From Pseudomonas vlassakiae (lineage in GTDB: Bacteria; Pseudomonadota; Gammaproteobacteria; Pseudomonadales; Pseudomonadaceae): DNA of 64,000 bases. Position 1 is the first letter of the stretch. The number at the start of each line of letters is the position of its first letter. This document shows positions 1-9,787 of this stretch, piece after piece. The stretch is taken from NCBI RefSeq assembly GCF_014269035.2, contig NZ_JABWRP020000001.1:62001-126000 (forward strand), in the 5' to 3' direction. The notes beneath the pieces were generated by a model that worked only from the letters and a program-made list of their open reading frames with translations, made no database searches and had not been told where the DNA came from. The position numbers and the translations under genes are program-made.

Positions 1-90
1 CTGGATTACCTGTCCAACAGCTACTGGTCCAAAGCCTACCTGCAGGCCAAGCGGGTCATCCCGCAAGGGAGCCTCGCGCAGAACCGCTGA
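1..90 (+). CDS. 3' end of an unidentified protein (partial)
   Basis: An open frame enters from the left edge and stops with TGA at 88-90, giving 29 residues that end in GSLAQNR. The fragment is rich in Tyr, Lys and Gln and carries no motif I recognise. The true start lies outside the window. I cannot assign a function. Confidence 0.5.
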   Translation: MDYLSNSYWSKAYLQAKRVIPQGSLAQNR

Positions 91-186
91 TTTCGCGCTT
101 TCCGCTCGCGCGGCATACATCTACCACTCCACGTTGCCCCGAGGTCGCCAGTATGCGCCTCCGATAGCAACGCTTTGGAGTGGGCC

Positions 187-2736
187 GTGAATACCCCCAA
201 TGAACGAATGAACCGCAGCCTGGATACCCTGGATGAGGCGCGCCCTCTTGTGCGCCTGGTGGACCAGATCCTCGCGGACTTCCCTGACCTGTACGAGCTG
301 GCACACCACCATGCCGCGCAGATCCTGCACAAGCACACCGGCAAACGGATGGAGCCACGGCTGGTCTGGTGGCACCAGTTCAACAACGAACACAGCAGTG
401 CACGCAGCTTCACCGGTTGGCAGCACAGCGGTCCACCGCAGAAATCGATGCTGATGACCGAGTTGGTGCTCGAACGCTTCGACCTGTACTACCAGGATGC
501 AGCCGATGAACTCGACCAGCGCGGCGGCTTCTACCTGCAGGGGCCCCACGCCTCTACCTACAATGAGCGCAATGAAGTGCCGATGTTGGGCAGTGATGTG
601 CAGAGGGATCTGTGGGCGCTGGATCTTGCGGTGCTGTATCGCGAAGCAGTCGAGCGCTTCTGGTCGAGCAACGCCGGGCATTTCCGCGTATTGGCCAAGA
701 TCAACCTGTTGGGACAGGTAGCCACTGCCCTGCTCGACAAGCGTATCACGGCCCAGGACGCTCACCGTCTGCGTAGGCTTGTGTCGGCGGAGCTGGCCAA
801 CATTGCCATGCCTTCGCTCGCCATGCTCCAGCGCCAATCCACCGACAATAGCCTGGTCGTCAGCCGTTATGCCTTCGGTGAGGACGACAGGGGCTGCCTG
901 CTGACGATGCAGTCGGCTGATGGACGAGTAGTCGCCTATTTGCCGTGGGCCGACGAGCCGTTGCGGGGGTTCGATTCGGAGCAGGCGCTGGCGTCCTGGC
1001 TACGTGCGCAGTTGCAGGTCAAGGCAACCCTGGAAGCGTTCGTCATGGCGGCCCACAACAACCCTCGGGACAGGTCGGTCAACCAGCTGATCAGCGTACA
1101 TTTGCTGGGCATCGCCAACAGCCGTGACGATGAGGCCGGGTTGATCGCATTGTCACTGTTCAAACGCTCGCTCGGCACCGATCTTTTTGCTTGGCTGAGC
1201 GACCAGGCTCGCGCAGAGATGCACCGCAACGGCCAGCTTCTGCAAGATAACGCGGGCTTGCGCAAGGCCATGTGCACGGGCTACCTCTCGGCGTTCCTCA
1301 ACGTCTTTGGCAGCCTTGCGCCGCTGGGGTGGCCGATGTCCCTCATGCTGCTAGGGGCCACTGTCGCCAAGGTCGGGCTGGATGTGGACGCGGCGCTGCA
1401 CGCCACCGATGAGCAGGATCGCAAGCAGGCGTTGCGTTCGGCGATGATCGAAAGCATCTATGCGACATTCAACATGGTGGACATCGGCTTCGCATCGATG
1501 CATGCCTGGTTGACTTACGAAACCCCGCCTCACGAGCACAACCTCAGCCTTGATGACTGGCAACCGGTGACGTCGGCCAGCTTGGCTGCGGAGGGGCAGG
1601 AGAGCAATTCCGTGCTTGACGGCGAGCTGACCCAAAGCGGACGTTTGCGTGGCATACGTGTCGATCAGGGCGGCAGGTGCTGGATCACGCTCAATGGCCT
1701 GAGCTATCGCGTGCGCTACAGCCACGAACTGGCGGTCTGGCTGGTGGTGCCCGCAGACAATCCGTTCGCGTTCATTGCGTTGCGGCCGGTGCGCTTGAAC
1801 GAGGCTGGCGAGTGGGAGCTACTGGCACCGCCAAGCTTGCAGGGCGGAATGGCACCGGAGGAGGAAGGCGTCCTGCCCGTTACCCGATCATCCTTCTGGG
1901 ACATCTACACGGTCAGCGATAGCGAACAGCTTGGGCGACTGGCGGCCACGGCATTGCGCCGGCAAAAAAAACTGCTGGAGCGTTGGCCGGTGGCTGAGTT
2001 GGCGCGTGGCCGGGCCCCCGACTACGATGCGCTGGGCCTGGACTGCGTGATAATCGGTGGCAGGCGTTACTATTCCTACCGCTATGGCAACGAGTACTTC
2101 AATACCCTGATCGAGTACTACACCAGCGATGAATCGCAAGTGAATGATGTTTTCCGTCGGGGGGCTTACAAGTACGGTGATGAAGACATGTACATCGCGG
2201 ACCTGGCGGACAGTCTGGGATTGCTGCCCAAGAATAACCAGGTGACGCTGTACCGAGGTGGCAACAACTTCCGCGGCACCGGTGGCGACTCCTACAGGGC
2301 TGGGCATTTGCGAGTCGGCGATGTACTGGTCAATACCGACCTTACATCGTTCACCGAAAACCCTTTCAAGGTTGCCGAGTTCGCCTCGGTGCCGTCCCTG
2401 AATATGCCAGGCGGCCTGCCAGGACGCTTCGATGACAGTTCGGTGGTGTTCGAGCTGCCGGCCGGGCAATACCGTGATGCCACACCGGTCAGTGCGTTTT
2501 CCCTGTATTGGGATGAGGCCGAGAGTTTGTTCCTGCCAGGGCATTATTTCCGCATCGAGGGCCTGGAGGAGGTCAGGGGCGAGCACTACCGGTTCATCAA
2601 GGTGACCCTGAAGCAAACCGACAAACCTGCAGGCGGGGCGGTGTACGATTTGCGTTCCGGGTTGCTGTTCAACGAAGCGCAATACCGCATGCGTTTTCGT
2701 ACACCCGCCTTGGTCGAGCGGTTCTTCCCGGGCTGA
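187..2736 (+). CDS. Large polymorphic toxin with C-terminal ADP-ribosyltransferase domain
   Basis: About 849 residues. I chose GTG 187 because GGAG at 177-180 sits six bases upstream; an in-frame TTG at 175 would add four residues. The N-terminal ~600 residues resemble the dermonecrotic-toxin-like regions (DUF6543 type) of pseudomonad toxins, including a hydrophobic helical stretch near residues 380-410. The C-terminus has the full R-S-E signature of arginine-type mono-ADP-ribosyltransferases: Arg690 in LYRGG, Thr720-Ser721 in LTSFTENP, and the ExE pair Glu777/Glu779 in DEAESLFLPG. The inferred role is NAD-dependent modification of a host or competitor protein. No signal peptide is visible, so export probably uses a dedicated system. 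No immunity gene is evident next to it. The domain call is good; the target and export route are unknown. Confidence 0.75.
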   Translation: MNTPNERMNRSLDTLDEARPLVRLVDQILADFPDLYELAHHHAAQILHKHTGKRMEPRLVWWHQFNNEHSSARSFTGWQHSGPPQKSMLMTELVLERFDLYYQDAADELDQRGGFYLQGPHASTYNERNEVPMLGSDVQRDLWALDLAVLYREAVERFWSSNAGHFRVLAKINLLGQVATALLDKRITAQDAHRLRRLVSAELANIAMPSLAMLQRQSTDNSLVVSRYAFGEDDRGCLLTMQSADGRVVAYLPWADEPLRGFDSEQALASWLRAQLQVKATLEAFVMAAHNNPRDRSVNQLISVHLLGIANSRDDEAGLIALSLFKRSLGTDLFAWLSDQARAEMHRNGQLLQDNAGLRKAMCTGYLSAFLNVFGSLAPLGWPMSLMLLGATVAKVGLDVDAALHATDEQDRKQALRSAMIESIYATFNMVDIGFASMHAWLTYETPPHEHNLSLDDWQPVTSASLAAEGQESNSVLDGELTQSGRLRGIRVDQGGRCWITLNGLSYRVRYSHELAVWLVVPADNPFAFIALRPVRLNEAGEWELLAPPSLQGGMAPEEEGVLPVTRSSFWDIYTVSDSEQLGRLAATALRRQKKLLERWPVAELARGRAPDYDALGLDCVIIGGRRYYSYRYGNEYFNTLIEYYTSDESQVNDVFRRGAYKYGDEDMYIADLADSLGLLPKNNQVTLYRGGNNFRGTGGDSYRAGHLRVGDVLVNTDLTSFTENPFKVAEFASVPSLNMPGGLPGRFDDSSVVFELPAGQYRDATPVSAFSLYWDEAESLFLPGHYFRIEGLEEVRGEHYRFIKVTLKQTDKPAGGAVYDLRSGLLFNEAQYRMRFRTPALVERFFPG

Positions 2737-2812
2737 TTGCGATCAGGTCGACATCCTCCCGATCCATGGGCGGTGTCTCCGATGCTGTACCGGCGCTGAT
2801 CCGCCGTTGAGC

Positions 2813-3391
2813 TCAGGCCTGCTTCATCAGCAGTGCCACCCCCGGAAAATACTGGCCCAGTTCGTTGTGCAGCTTGCGATAGGCATAAGGGAAGTACCAG
2901 GCGATGGCGCAGGCGGTATGTTTTTGCAGGTCATCGACCAGGTCCTGCAGTTCTTCCGGGCTGGCATGCTGGCCCGCCTTCCACGGGGTGACGAACAGCG
3001 CCCCGGCTTTCAGCTGGCTGGGGTAGGCCACCTGGCGGGCGAGGGTGGCGGTTTGCTGCAGGGCCGCGTCCATGTCCAGCCGGGCAATTCTTGGCCAGCG
3101 CTGGCTCACGCTCAGGTAGAGCGCCTCGTCGGCGCTGCTGATCGACAGGTCGCAGCGCCCCTCCTGGTCACCTTCGTCACGCTGTTTCTTGCTGGCAAAC
3201 TGCGGCAGTGCCGCCAGCTCGGCCTGCCAGGCGGCAGCTGCGAGCATGCCGATGTTGGCGGCGCTGCCGTGCCAGTAGGGGGCTTCGGCATCACCATTGA
3301 ACCGGTTGAAGCGGTCGATGCAATCGACCCAGCGCTCCAGTACCGGTTGCAGGAACTCCAGGTGAGGGTTGTTGATGATCTGGCCTTGCAT
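2813..3391 (-). CDS. Conserved hypothetical protein (192 aa)
   Basis: The start at 3391 (MQGQIINN) is preceded by AGGAG at a good distance; a longer frame to 3490 lacks such a site. The protein is soluble, with no signal peptide or membrane segment, and is rich in Trp and Ala. It is divergent from the cobalamin operon, with about 140 bp to that operon's promoter, and runs tail to tail with the toxin gene. I do not recognise a characterised family. It looks like a core pseudomonad gene rather than an immunity protein, because its codon use matches the surrounding chromosomal genes. Confidence 0.7.
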   Translation of the reverse strand: MQGQIINNPHLEFLQPVLERWVDCIDRFNRFNGDAEAPYWHGSAANIGMLAAAAWQAELAALPQFASKKQRDEGDQEGRCDLSISSADEALYLSVSQRWPRIARLDMDAALQQTATLARQVAYPSQLKAGALFVTPWKAGQHASPEELQDLVDDLQKHTACAIAWYFPYAYRKLHNELGQYFPGVALLMKQA

Positions 3392-3531
3392 GCTGCGCAC
3401 TCCTGTTATCGTTGTGATCGTGTTCAGTGCAAAATGATGGCTATGTGATATCACTCTGCTCAGTGTGGCACAACCCGGTGGATCGGCCATTGATCCAGGC
3501 CAGTTCTGCCGAAGTAAAAGGCCCCGTTCGA

Positions 3532-3560
3532 TTGACGCTCCCAGTGCAACCCTCTAACCT
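3532..3560 (+). promoter_or_regulatory. Sigma70 promoter of the cobalamin operon
   Basis: TTGACG at 3532-3537 and TAACCT at 3555-3560 are separated by exactly 17 bp. They lie just upstream of the riboswitch, so transcription would start at about 3567. The assignment rests on consensus and position only. Confidence 0.6.
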
Positions 3561-3567
3561 TCGCGGC

Positions 3568-3766
3568 GTGTTTCAGGTGCCCTGCCAGCCTCGACTGGGC
3601 AGGGTGAAACTGGGAAGCCGGTGGTCGCCAGCAGGGCGCGATTCCGGCGCTGCCCCCGCAACGGTAGGTGAGTAGCGGCCGCGCAGGGCCACTGGGTACG
3701 AACCCGGGAAGGCGCGCAGGCCAGGGCCGATTGCCCGCTCACGAGCCCGGAGACCGGCCTGAAACT
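3568..3766 (+). ncRNA. Cobalamin (AdoCbl) riboswitch
   Basis: This leader upstream of cobO carries the conserved segments of the B12 riboswitch in order: AGGTGCC near 3575, GGGAAGCCGGTG near 3612, GCTGCCCCCGCAACGGTAGG near 3649, the B12-box-like GCCACTG...GGGAAGGCG at 3688-3714, and GAGCCCGGAGACCGGCCTG at 3743-3761. Cobalamin riboswitches repress biosynthesis and transport genes when the cofactor is abundant, which fits ten cobalamin genes downstream. No U-tract terminator follows, so control is more likely at translation. Confidence 0.93.
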
Positions 3767-3773
3767 GCCAACG

Positions 3774-3877
3774 GCATCACGGAGGGTGATGCGCGGTGCA
3801 CCGTGGCTGCGGCCATGGCCCCTGCGCGTTCTCCGTTTGCCCGCCTATTACCTGTCGTCGCTTTGCTGCGGCGACAG
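3774..3877 (+). promoter_or_regulatory. Two hairpins between riboswitch and cobO (possible expression platform)
   Basis: The first hairpin pairs GCATCAC (3774-3780) with GTGATGC (3786-3792) and exposes GGAGG in its loop. The second pairs CTGTCGTCGC (3852-3861) with GCGGCGACAG (3868-3877), ending a few bases before the cobO ribosome binding site at 3881-3886. Neither is followed by a T-run. Both could take part in translational switching, which is an inference from position. Confidence 0.45.
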
Positions 3878-3894
3878 CCTGCGGAGAACCCTTC

Positions 3895-4506
3895 ATGAGC
3901 GAATCCACCGAACGCGACGAACGCCACCTGGCGCGCATGCAGCGCAAGAAGGCGGTCATCGACGAGCGCATTGCCAATTCCCCTAATGAATGCGGCCTGC
4001 TGCTGGTGCTCACCGGCAACGGCAAGGGCAAGAGCAGCTCGGCTTTCGGCATGCTCGCGCGCGCGCTGGGCCATGGCATGCAGTGCGGCGTGGTGCAGTT
4101 CATCAAGGGCCGCAACAGCACCGGTGAGGAACTGTTCTTCCGCCGCTTCCCCGAGCAGGTGCGTTACCACGTGATGGGCGAGGGCTTCACCTGGGAGACC
4201 CAGGACCGCCAGCGCGACATCGCCGCTGCCGAAGCCGCGTGGGCGGTTTCGCGCCAACTGCTGCAAGACCCGGGTGTGCAGTTCGTGGTGCTCGATGAGC
4301 TGAACATCGCCCTCAAGCACGGCTACCTCGACCTCGACCAGGTGCTGAGTGACATTCAGGCTCGGCCGCCAATGCAGCATGTGATTGTCACCGGCCGTGC
4401 GGCCAAGCCCGAAATGATCGAACTGGCCGATACGGTTACCGAGATGGGCATGCTCAAGCATGCGTTCCAGGCCGGTATTCGCGCGCAGAAGGGCGTCGAA
4501 CTGTGA
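3895..4506 (+). CDS. cobO: Cob(I)yrinic acid a,c-diamide adenosyltransferase
   Basis: 203 residues, the usual length for CobO/BtuR. It transfers the adenosyl group from ATP to Co(I) of corrinoids, forming the Co-C bond of coenzyme B12. The P-loop TGNGKGKSS lies near residue 40, and the VVLDELNIALKHGYL region is typical of the family. ATG 3895 follows GCGGAG by nine bases; a longer in-frame start at 3796 lies in the leader and is not used. It is the first gene of the operon, directly controlled by the cobalamin riboswitch, and its stop overlaps the cobB start. Confidence 0.96.
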   Translation: MSESTERDERHLARMQRKKAVIDERIANSPNECGLLLVLTGNGKGKSSSAFGMLARALGHGMQCGVVQFIKGRNSTGEELFFRRFPEQVRYHVMGEGFTWETQDRQRDIAAAEAAWAVSRQLLQDPGVQFVVLDELNIALKHGYLDLDQVLSDIQARPPMQHVIVTGRAAKPEMIELADTVTEMGMLKHAFQAGIRAQKGVEL

Positions 4507-5798
4507 GTGCAACGCGCAGCTGCCCGGCGGTGCTGATCGCAGCACCTGCCTCCGGTCAGGGCAAGACCACCGTGACGGCAGCCCTGGCCCGCCTGCACCG
4601 CAACCTTGGGCGAAAGGTCAGGGTGTTCAAGTGCGGCCCGGATTTCCTCGACCCGATGATCCTGGAGCGGGCCAGTGGCGCGCCGGTATACCAGCTCGAC
4701 CTGTGGATGATCGGTGCCGAAGAAAGCCGTCGCCTGCTGTGGCAAGCCGCAGAAGAGGCCGACCTGATTCTGATCGAAGGGGTGATGGGCCTGTTCGACG
4801 GCACGCCGTCGAGTGCCGATCTGGCTCGCCACTTCGGCGTGCCGGTACTGGCGGTGATCGACGGCACGGCCATGGCCCAGACGTTTGGCGCCCTGGCGCT
4901 GGGCCTGGCACGTTATCAGGCCGACCTGCCGTTCGCCGGTGTGCTGGCCAACCGGGTCGGTAGCTTGCGCCATGCGCAACTGCTCGAAGGCAGCCTGACC
5001 GAGGGCCTGCGCTGGTATGGCGGCCTGTCGCGGGAGCGCGGCATCGAGCTGCCCAGCCGCCACTTGGGACTGGTCCAGGCCAGCGAACTGAACGATCTGG
5101 ATGCCCGCCTGGATGCGGCTGCCGAAGCGCTCGGCGCCAGCTGCGATGCTGCTTTGCCGCCGCCCGTGGTGTTTGCCGCGCCTGTATCGCAGCCGTGCGC
5201 CGGGTCGCTGAGCGGCGTGCGCATCGGCGTGGCGCGTGACGAAGCGTTCGCCTTCACCTATGGCGCCAACCTCGATCTGTTGCGCGACCTGGGCGCGCAG
5301 CTGTCGTTTTTCTCGCCCCTGCATGATCGTGAACTGCCGGCAGTGGACAGCCTGTACCTGCCGGGGGGTTATCCGGAGCTGCATCACCACGCACTGGCCG
5401 CCAATGCGCCGATGTGCGAGGCGATCCGTGCCCATCACGCCCAAGGCAAACCCTTGCTGGCCGAGTGCGGCGGCATGCTGTATCTGCTCGAGGCGCTGAC
5501 CGATGTCGCTGGCGAGCGTGCCGAGCTGCTCGGCCTGCTGCCTGGCGAGGCGACCATGCAGAAGCGCTTGGCGGCCCTGGCCCTGCAGGCCGTGGAACTG
5601 CCGGAAGGTACCCTGCGCGGGCACACCTATCACCACTCGTTGACCAGCACCGGGCTTGAGCCTATCGCCCGCGGCCTGAGCCCCAACGGCGGGCGCGGCA
5701 ACGAAGCGGTGTATCGGCTGGGCCGCCTGACCGCCTCCTACGTGCACTTCTACTTCCCGTCCAACCCTGATGCGGCGGCGGCGCTGTTGCGACCATGA
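4503..5798 (+). CDS. cobB: Cobyrinic acid a,c-diamide synthase
   Basis: 431 residues. It uses ATP and glutamine to amidate the a and c acetate side chains of (hydrogeno)cobyrinate. The N-terminal dethiobiotin-synthetase-like ATP-binding domain begins with ASGQGKTTVTAAL. The C-terminal class-I-like glutamine amidotransferase domain has the catalytic Cys in LAECGGMLYL and a YLPGGYPE motif. GTG 4503 overlaps the cobO stop by 4 nt, indicating translational coupling. The length and both domains are complete. Confidence 0.95.
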   Translation: MSATRSCPAVLIAAPASGQGKTTVTAALARLHRNLGRKVRVFKCGPDFLDPMILERASGAPVYQLDLWMIGAEESRRLLWQAAEEADLILIEGVMGLFDGTPSSADLARHFGVPVLAVIDGTAMAQTFGALALGLARYQADLPFAGVLANRVGSLRHAQLLEGSLTEGLRWYGGLSRERGIELPSRHLGLVQASELNDLDARLDAAAEALGASCDAALPPPVVFAAPVSQPCAGSLSGVRIGVARDEAFAFTYGANLDLLRDLGAQLSFFSPLHDRELPAVDSLYLPGGYPELHHHALAANAPMCEAIRAHHAQGKPLLAECGGMLYLLEALTDVAGERAELLGLLPGEATMQKRLAALALQAVELPEGTLRGHTYHHSLTSTGLEPIARGLSPNGGRGNEAVYRLGRLTASYVHFYFPSNPDAAAALLRP

Positions 5799-6445
5799 CT
5801 GATCACGCCTACAGCGCCGCCGAGCGCGCCGCGATCTACCGGGCGATCGGTGAACGCCGCGACATGCGCCACTTTGCCGGCGGCTCGGTCGCGCCTGAGC
5901 TGCTCGGCCGTCTGCTGGCCGCCGCGCACCAGGCGCCCAGTGTCGGCCTGATGCAACCTTGGCGGTTCATCCGCATCAGCCAACGCGAGCTGCGCGGGCG
6001 CATTCAGGGCCTGGTCGAAGAGGAGCGGGTGCGTACTGCCGAAGCCTTGGGCCAACGCTCCGATGATTTCATGAAGCTCAAGGTCGAGGGCATCAGCGAC
6101 TGTGCCGAAGTGCTGGTGGCGGCCTTGATGGATAACCGTGAGCCGCACATTTTCGGCCGCCGTACCCTGCCGGAAATGGACCTGGCCTCACTGGCCTGCG
6201 CGATCCAGAACCTGTGGCTGGCCGCCCGCGCCGAGGGCCTGGGGTTGGGTTGGGTGTCCCTGTTCGACCCGCAAGCCCTGGCCGCACTGCTGGGCATGCC
6301 TGCGGGCGCCAAGCCGGTGGCCGTGTTGTGCCTGGGGCCGGTCAGCGAATTCTACGCACAGCCCATGTTGGTCCAGGAAAACTGGGCCGAGGAACGCCCT
6401 TTGAGTGAAATGCTGTTCGAGAACCAATGGGGAGAACGCCCATGA
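5795..6445 (+). CDS. bluB: 5,6-dimethylbenzimidazole synthase (BluB)
   Basis: 216 residues of the nitroreductase fold. BluB fragments reduced FMN in an oxygen-dependent reaction to make the lower ligand of B12, so this organism can make the DMB base under aerobic conditions. Family features are [10 protein letters not shown] near the N-terminus, [14 protein letters not shown], and the [10 protein letters not shown] region. The ATGA overlap with cobB indicates coupling. Its presence inside the operon supports full aerobic cobalamin synthesis with DMB as the lower base. Confidence 0.93.
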   Translation: MTDHAYSAAERAAIYRAIGERRDMRHFAGGSVAPELLGRLLAAAHQAPSVGLMQPWRFIRISQRELRGRIQGLVEEERVRTAEALGQRSDDFMKLKVEGISDCAEVLVAALMDNREPHIFGRRTLPEMDLASLACAIQNLWLAARAEGLGLGWVSLFDPQALAALLGMPAGAKPVAVLCLGPVSEFYAQPMLVQENWAEERPLSEMLFENQWGERP

Positions 6446-7350
6446 GCGTGGCCTTGCTGACGGTGGCCGGCGTGGCCCTCGATGCACTGCTGGGCGAGCC
6501 CAGGCGCCGGCACCCACTGGTGGGCTTCGGCAACCTGGCGTCGAGCCTGGAACGCCGCCTGAATGCCGGTGGACGCGGCTGGCGCAGCCACGGCGTGAGC
6601 GCCTGGTTCCTGGCCGTGGTGCCCTTGACCCTGGTGGCGCTGATCCTGTCCTGGCTGCCCTGTATCGGCTGGCTGGTGGATGTGCTGGCGCTGTATTGCG
6701 CCCTCGGCTTGCGCAGCCTCGGCGAGCATGTGCTGCCGGTGGCCAATGCCTTGCGCCAAGGTGATCTGGAAGAGGCGCGGCGTCGTGTCGGCTATCTGGT
6801 CAGTCGGGAAACCCGCGAGCTGGATGAGCCCGCCGTGGCGCGGGCGGCCACCGAGTCGGTGCTGGAAAACGGCAGCGATGCGGTGTTCGCCGCGCTGTTC
6901 TGGTTTGTCGTGGCCGGTGCGCCGGGGGTAGTGCTGTACCGCTTGAGCAATACCCTGGATGCGATGTGGGGGTACCGCAATGAACGCTTCGAGCGTTTCG
7001 GCTGGTGCGCCGCGCGCATCGACGATGTGCTGAACTACATTCCCGCCAGGTTGGTGGCGCTGACCTACGCACTGCTGGGCAGGACGCGTCTTGCCCTGGC
7101 CTGCTGGCGCAAGCAGGCGCCGCTGTGGGACAGCCCCAATGCCGGGCCGGTGATGGCCTCGGGTGCCGGTGCGCTGGGTGTCGAACTGGGTGGCCCGGCG
7201 GTGTACCACGGCGAACTGCACGAGCGCCCGCGCCTGGGTGAGGGGCCGATGGCCGATGTCGATGCCATCGAGCGCGGCTGGAGCCTGGTCCAGCGTGGCG
7301 TCTGGTTGTGGGTACTGCTGATCTGCCTGGGAGCCTATCTGAATGCTTGA
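6442..7350 (+). CDS. cbiB: Adenosylcobinamide-phosphate synthase (CbiB/CobD)
   Basis: 302 residues of an integral membrane protein that condenses adenosylcobyric acid with aminopropanol phosphate. GGGGAGAA just upstream favours ATG 6442, which overlaps the bluB stop by 4 nt; an ATG at 6427 would place that site inside the gene. Family motifs are [18 protein letters not shown] at the N-terminus and [16 protein letters not shown] in the middle. Several hydrophobic helices are visible, and the last one ends close to the stop. The gene is named cobD in the P. denitrificans system. Confidence 0.94.
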   Translation: MSVALLTVAGVALDALLGEPRRRHPLVGFGNLASSLERRLNAGGRGWRSHGVSAWFLAVVPLTLVALILSWLPCIGWLVDVLALYCALGLRSLGEHVLPVANALRQGDLEEARRRVGYLVSRETRELDEPAVARAATESVLENGSDAVFAALFWFVVAGAPGVVLYRLSNTLDAMWGYRNERFERFGWCAARIDDVLNYIPARLVALTYALLGRTRLALACWRKQAPLWDSPNAGPVMASGAGALGVELGGPAVYHGELHERPRLGEGPMADVDAIERGWSLVQRGVWLWVLLICLGAYLNA

Positions 7351-8335
7351 ACACGGAGGCCGCCTGCTGCGGGCAGTGCGGCAATACGGGATTGCCCGCG
7401 AGGACTGGCTCGACCTGTCCAGCGGCATTGCCCCTTGGCCTTACCCGATTCCCTCCATTGCGCCAGAAGCCTGGGCACGCCTGCCGGAGACCGATGACGG
7501 GCTGGAGGACGCTGCGCGGCACTACTACGGTGTGCGGCACCTGCTGCCGGTGGCAGGCTCCCAGGCGGCTATCCAGGCCTTGCCCCTGCTGCGCCCGCTG
7601 GGGCGCGTTGGTGTGCTGGCGCCGTGCTACGCCGAGCACCCGCATGCCTGGCAGCGAGCGGGGCATCAGCTGATCGAGCTGGAGGAAAGCCAGGTCGAGG
7701 CGCAACTCGATCAGCTCGACGTGCTGGTGCTGGTCAACCCGAACAACCCGACCGGGCGGCTCGTGCCGCGCGAACGGCTGCTGGCCTGGCATGCGCGTCT
7801 TGCCGAGCGCGGTGGCTGGCTGCTGGTGGACGAAGCGTTCATGGACAACTCACCGCCACACAGCGTGGCGGATTGCGCCGAGCGCCCGGGCCTGATCGTG
7901 CTGCGTTCGTTCGGCAAGTTCTTCGGCCTGGCCGGTGTGCGGCTGGGCTGTGTAGTGGCTGAACCCTCCTTGTTGCGGCGCCTTGACGAATGGCTCGGGC
8001 CGTGGACCGTCAGCGGCCCGACCCGGGTGCTGGCGCAAGCCTGCTTTGCCGACCATGCGGCGCATCGGGCCCAGCTTGAACGCTGTGCCCTGGCCAGCCA
8101 GCGCCTGGCTGCGCTGCTGCAGGGCTGCGGCCTGGCGCCCAGCGGCGGCTGCGACCTGTTTCAGTACGTGCGCAGCACCCAGGCAGCCCAGTTGCATGAC
8201 TTTCTCGCCCGCCGCGGCATCCTGGTGCGCCTGTTCGAGCAGCCCGCTGCCGTACGCCTTGGCCTGCCGGCAACGGCTGCTGACGAGCAGCGCCTGGCCC
8301 AGGCCCTGACTGATTACCAGAAGGAAACGGCATGA
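7343..8335 (+). CDS. cobC: Threonine-phosphate decarboxylase (CobC/CobD, PLP enzyme)
   Basis: 330 residues of the class I/II aminotransferase fold. It makes (R)-1-amino-2-propanol phosphate, the linker used by CbiB. The PLP lysine lies in [24 protein letters not shown] and LLVDEAFMD are the other PLP-pocket motifs. It overlaps cbiB by 8 nt and cobQ by 4 nt. The symbol cobC follows P. denitrificans usage; the enteric name is cobD. It should not be confused with the phosphatase CobC at 11358-11915. Confidence 0.92.
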   Translation: MLEHGGRLLRAVRQYGIAREDWLDLSSGIAPWPYPIPSIAPEAWARLPETDDGLEDAARHYYGVRHLLPVAGSQAAIQALPLLRPLGRVGVLAPCYAEHPHAWQRAGHQLIELEESQVEAQLDQLDVLVLVNPNNPTGRLVPRERLLAWHARLAERGGWLLVDEAFMDNSPPHSVADCAERPGLIVLRSFGKFFGLAGVRLGCVVAEPSLLRRLDEWLGPWTVSGPTRVLAQACFADHAAHRAQLERCALASQRLAALLQGCGLAPSGGCDLFQYVRSTQAAQLHDFLARRGILVRLFEQPAAVRLGLPATAADEQRLAQALTDYQKETA

Positions 8336-9786
8336 CCACCCTCATGGTGCAAGGCACCACTTCCGATGCCGGCAAGAGCACGCTGGTTACCGCCTTGTGC
8401 CGTTGGCTGTTGCGCCAGGGCGTCGGCGTGGTGCCGTTCAAGCCGCAGAACATGGCGCTCAACAGCGCGGTGACCGCCGACGGCGGCGAAATCGGCCGCG
8501 CCCAGGCGGTGCAGGCCCAGGCCTGCCGACTGGCACCGCACACCGACATGAACCCGGTGCTGCTCAAGCCCAACAGCGACACGGGCGCCCAGGTGATCAT
8601 CCACGGGCGCGCAGTCACCAGCATGAATGCGGTGGCCTATCACGACTACAAAGCCATTGCCATGCAGGCGGTGCTGGCTTCGCATCAGCGCCTCAGTGAC
8701 GCCTACCCGGTGGTGATGGTCGAGGGGGCTGGGTCGCCGGCCGAGATCAACCTGCGTGCCGGCGACATCGCCAACATGGGCTTTGCCGAAGCGGTCGACT
8801 GCCCGGTGATCCTGGTGGCCGACATCAACCGTGGCGGGGTGTTCGCCCACCTGGTCGGCACCCTCGAACTGCTGTCACCGAGCGAGCAGGCGCGGGTCAA
8901 GGGCTTTGTCATCAACCGCTTCCGTGGCGACATCGCGCTGCTGCAGCCGGGCCTGGACTGGCTGGAGCAACGCACCGGCAAACCGGTGCTGGGCGTGCTA
9001 CCCTACGTCACCGACCTGCACCTGGAGGCCGAGGATGGCATCGACATCCGTCAGGGCGCCAAGCAGGCGCGCGTACTCAAGGTAATCGTCCCGGTGTTGC
9101 CGCGCATCAGCAACCACACCGACTTCGACCCGCTGCGCCTGCACCCGCAGGTCGACCTGCAGTTCATCGGCCCGGGCCAGCCGATCCCGGCCGCCGACCT
9201 GATCATCCTGCCCGGCTCGAAGAGCGTACGTGGCGACTTGGCGCAACTGCACGAGCGTGGGTGGGACAAGGCCATCGAGCGCCACCTGCGCTATGGCGGC
9301 AAGCTGATCGGGATCTGTGGCGGCCTGCAGATGCTTGGCCGCGAGGTACAGGACCCGCTCGGCCTGGAGGGCGCCGCCGGTTCGAGCCCCGGGCTCGGCC
9401 TGTTCGACTACGTGACGGTGCTCGAAGCCGACAAGCAACTGCGTAACGTTGCCGGGACCCTGAGCCTTGAAGATGCGCCGGTCGCCGGCTATGAAATTCA
9501 TGCCGGGGTCACTGCCGGGCCTGCCTTGGAGCAGCCGGCGGTGCAGCTCGCCGATGGCCGTTGTGACGGTGCTGTGAGTGCCGATGGCCAGATCCTCGCC
9601 ACCTACCTGCATGGCCTGTTCGAGGGCAGCCAGTCGTGTGCCGCGCTGCTGCGCTGGGCGGGGCTGGAGCATGCGCAGACCATCGATTACGAGGCCCTGC
9701 GCGAACGTGACATCGAGCGCCTGGCCGATCTGGTTGAACAGCACCTGGATACCGCTCACCTGCGAACGCTTTGTGGAGTCGCCTGA
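8332..9786 (+). CDS. cobQ: Cobyric acid synthase
   Basis: 484 residues. It performs the four glutamine-dependent amidations that convert adenosylcobyrinate diamide to adenosylcobyric acid. The N-terminal ATPase motif is [15 protein letters not shown], followed by [10 protein letters not shown]. The C-terminal amidotransferase domain has the Cys in [12 protein letters not shown] and a YEIHAG segment carrying the His. Coupled to cobC by ATGA and followed by cobP after one base. Full length for the family. Confidence 0.96.
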   Translation: MTTLMVQGTTSDAGKSTLVTALCRWLLRQGVGVVPFKPQNMALNSAVTADGGEIGRAQAVQAQACRLAPHTDMNPVLLKPNSDTGAQVIIHGRAVTSMNAVAYHDYKAIAMQAVLASHQRLSDAYPVVMVEGAGSPAEINLRAGDIANMGFAEAVDCPVILVADINRGGVFAHLVGTLELLSPSEQARVKGFVINRFRGDIALLQPGLDWLEQRTGKPVLGVLPYVTDLHLEAEDGIDIRQGAKQARVLKVIVPVLPRISNHTDFDPLRLHPQVDLQFIGPGQPIPAADLIILPGSKSVRGDLAQLHERGWDKAIERHLRYGGKLIGICGGLQMLGREVQDPLGLEGAAGSSPGLGLFDYVTVLEADKQLRNVAGTLSLEDAPVAGYEIHAGVTAGPALEQPAVQLADGRCDGAVSADGQILATYLHGLFEGSQSCAALLRWAGLEHAQTIDYEALRERDIERLADLVEQHLDTAHLRTLCGVA

Positions 9787-9787
9787 C

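Noticed and set aside
2813..3391. Immunity gene for the ADP-ribosyltransferase toxin
   Set aside because: It is convergent with the toxin, not coupled, and has normal chromosomal codon use.
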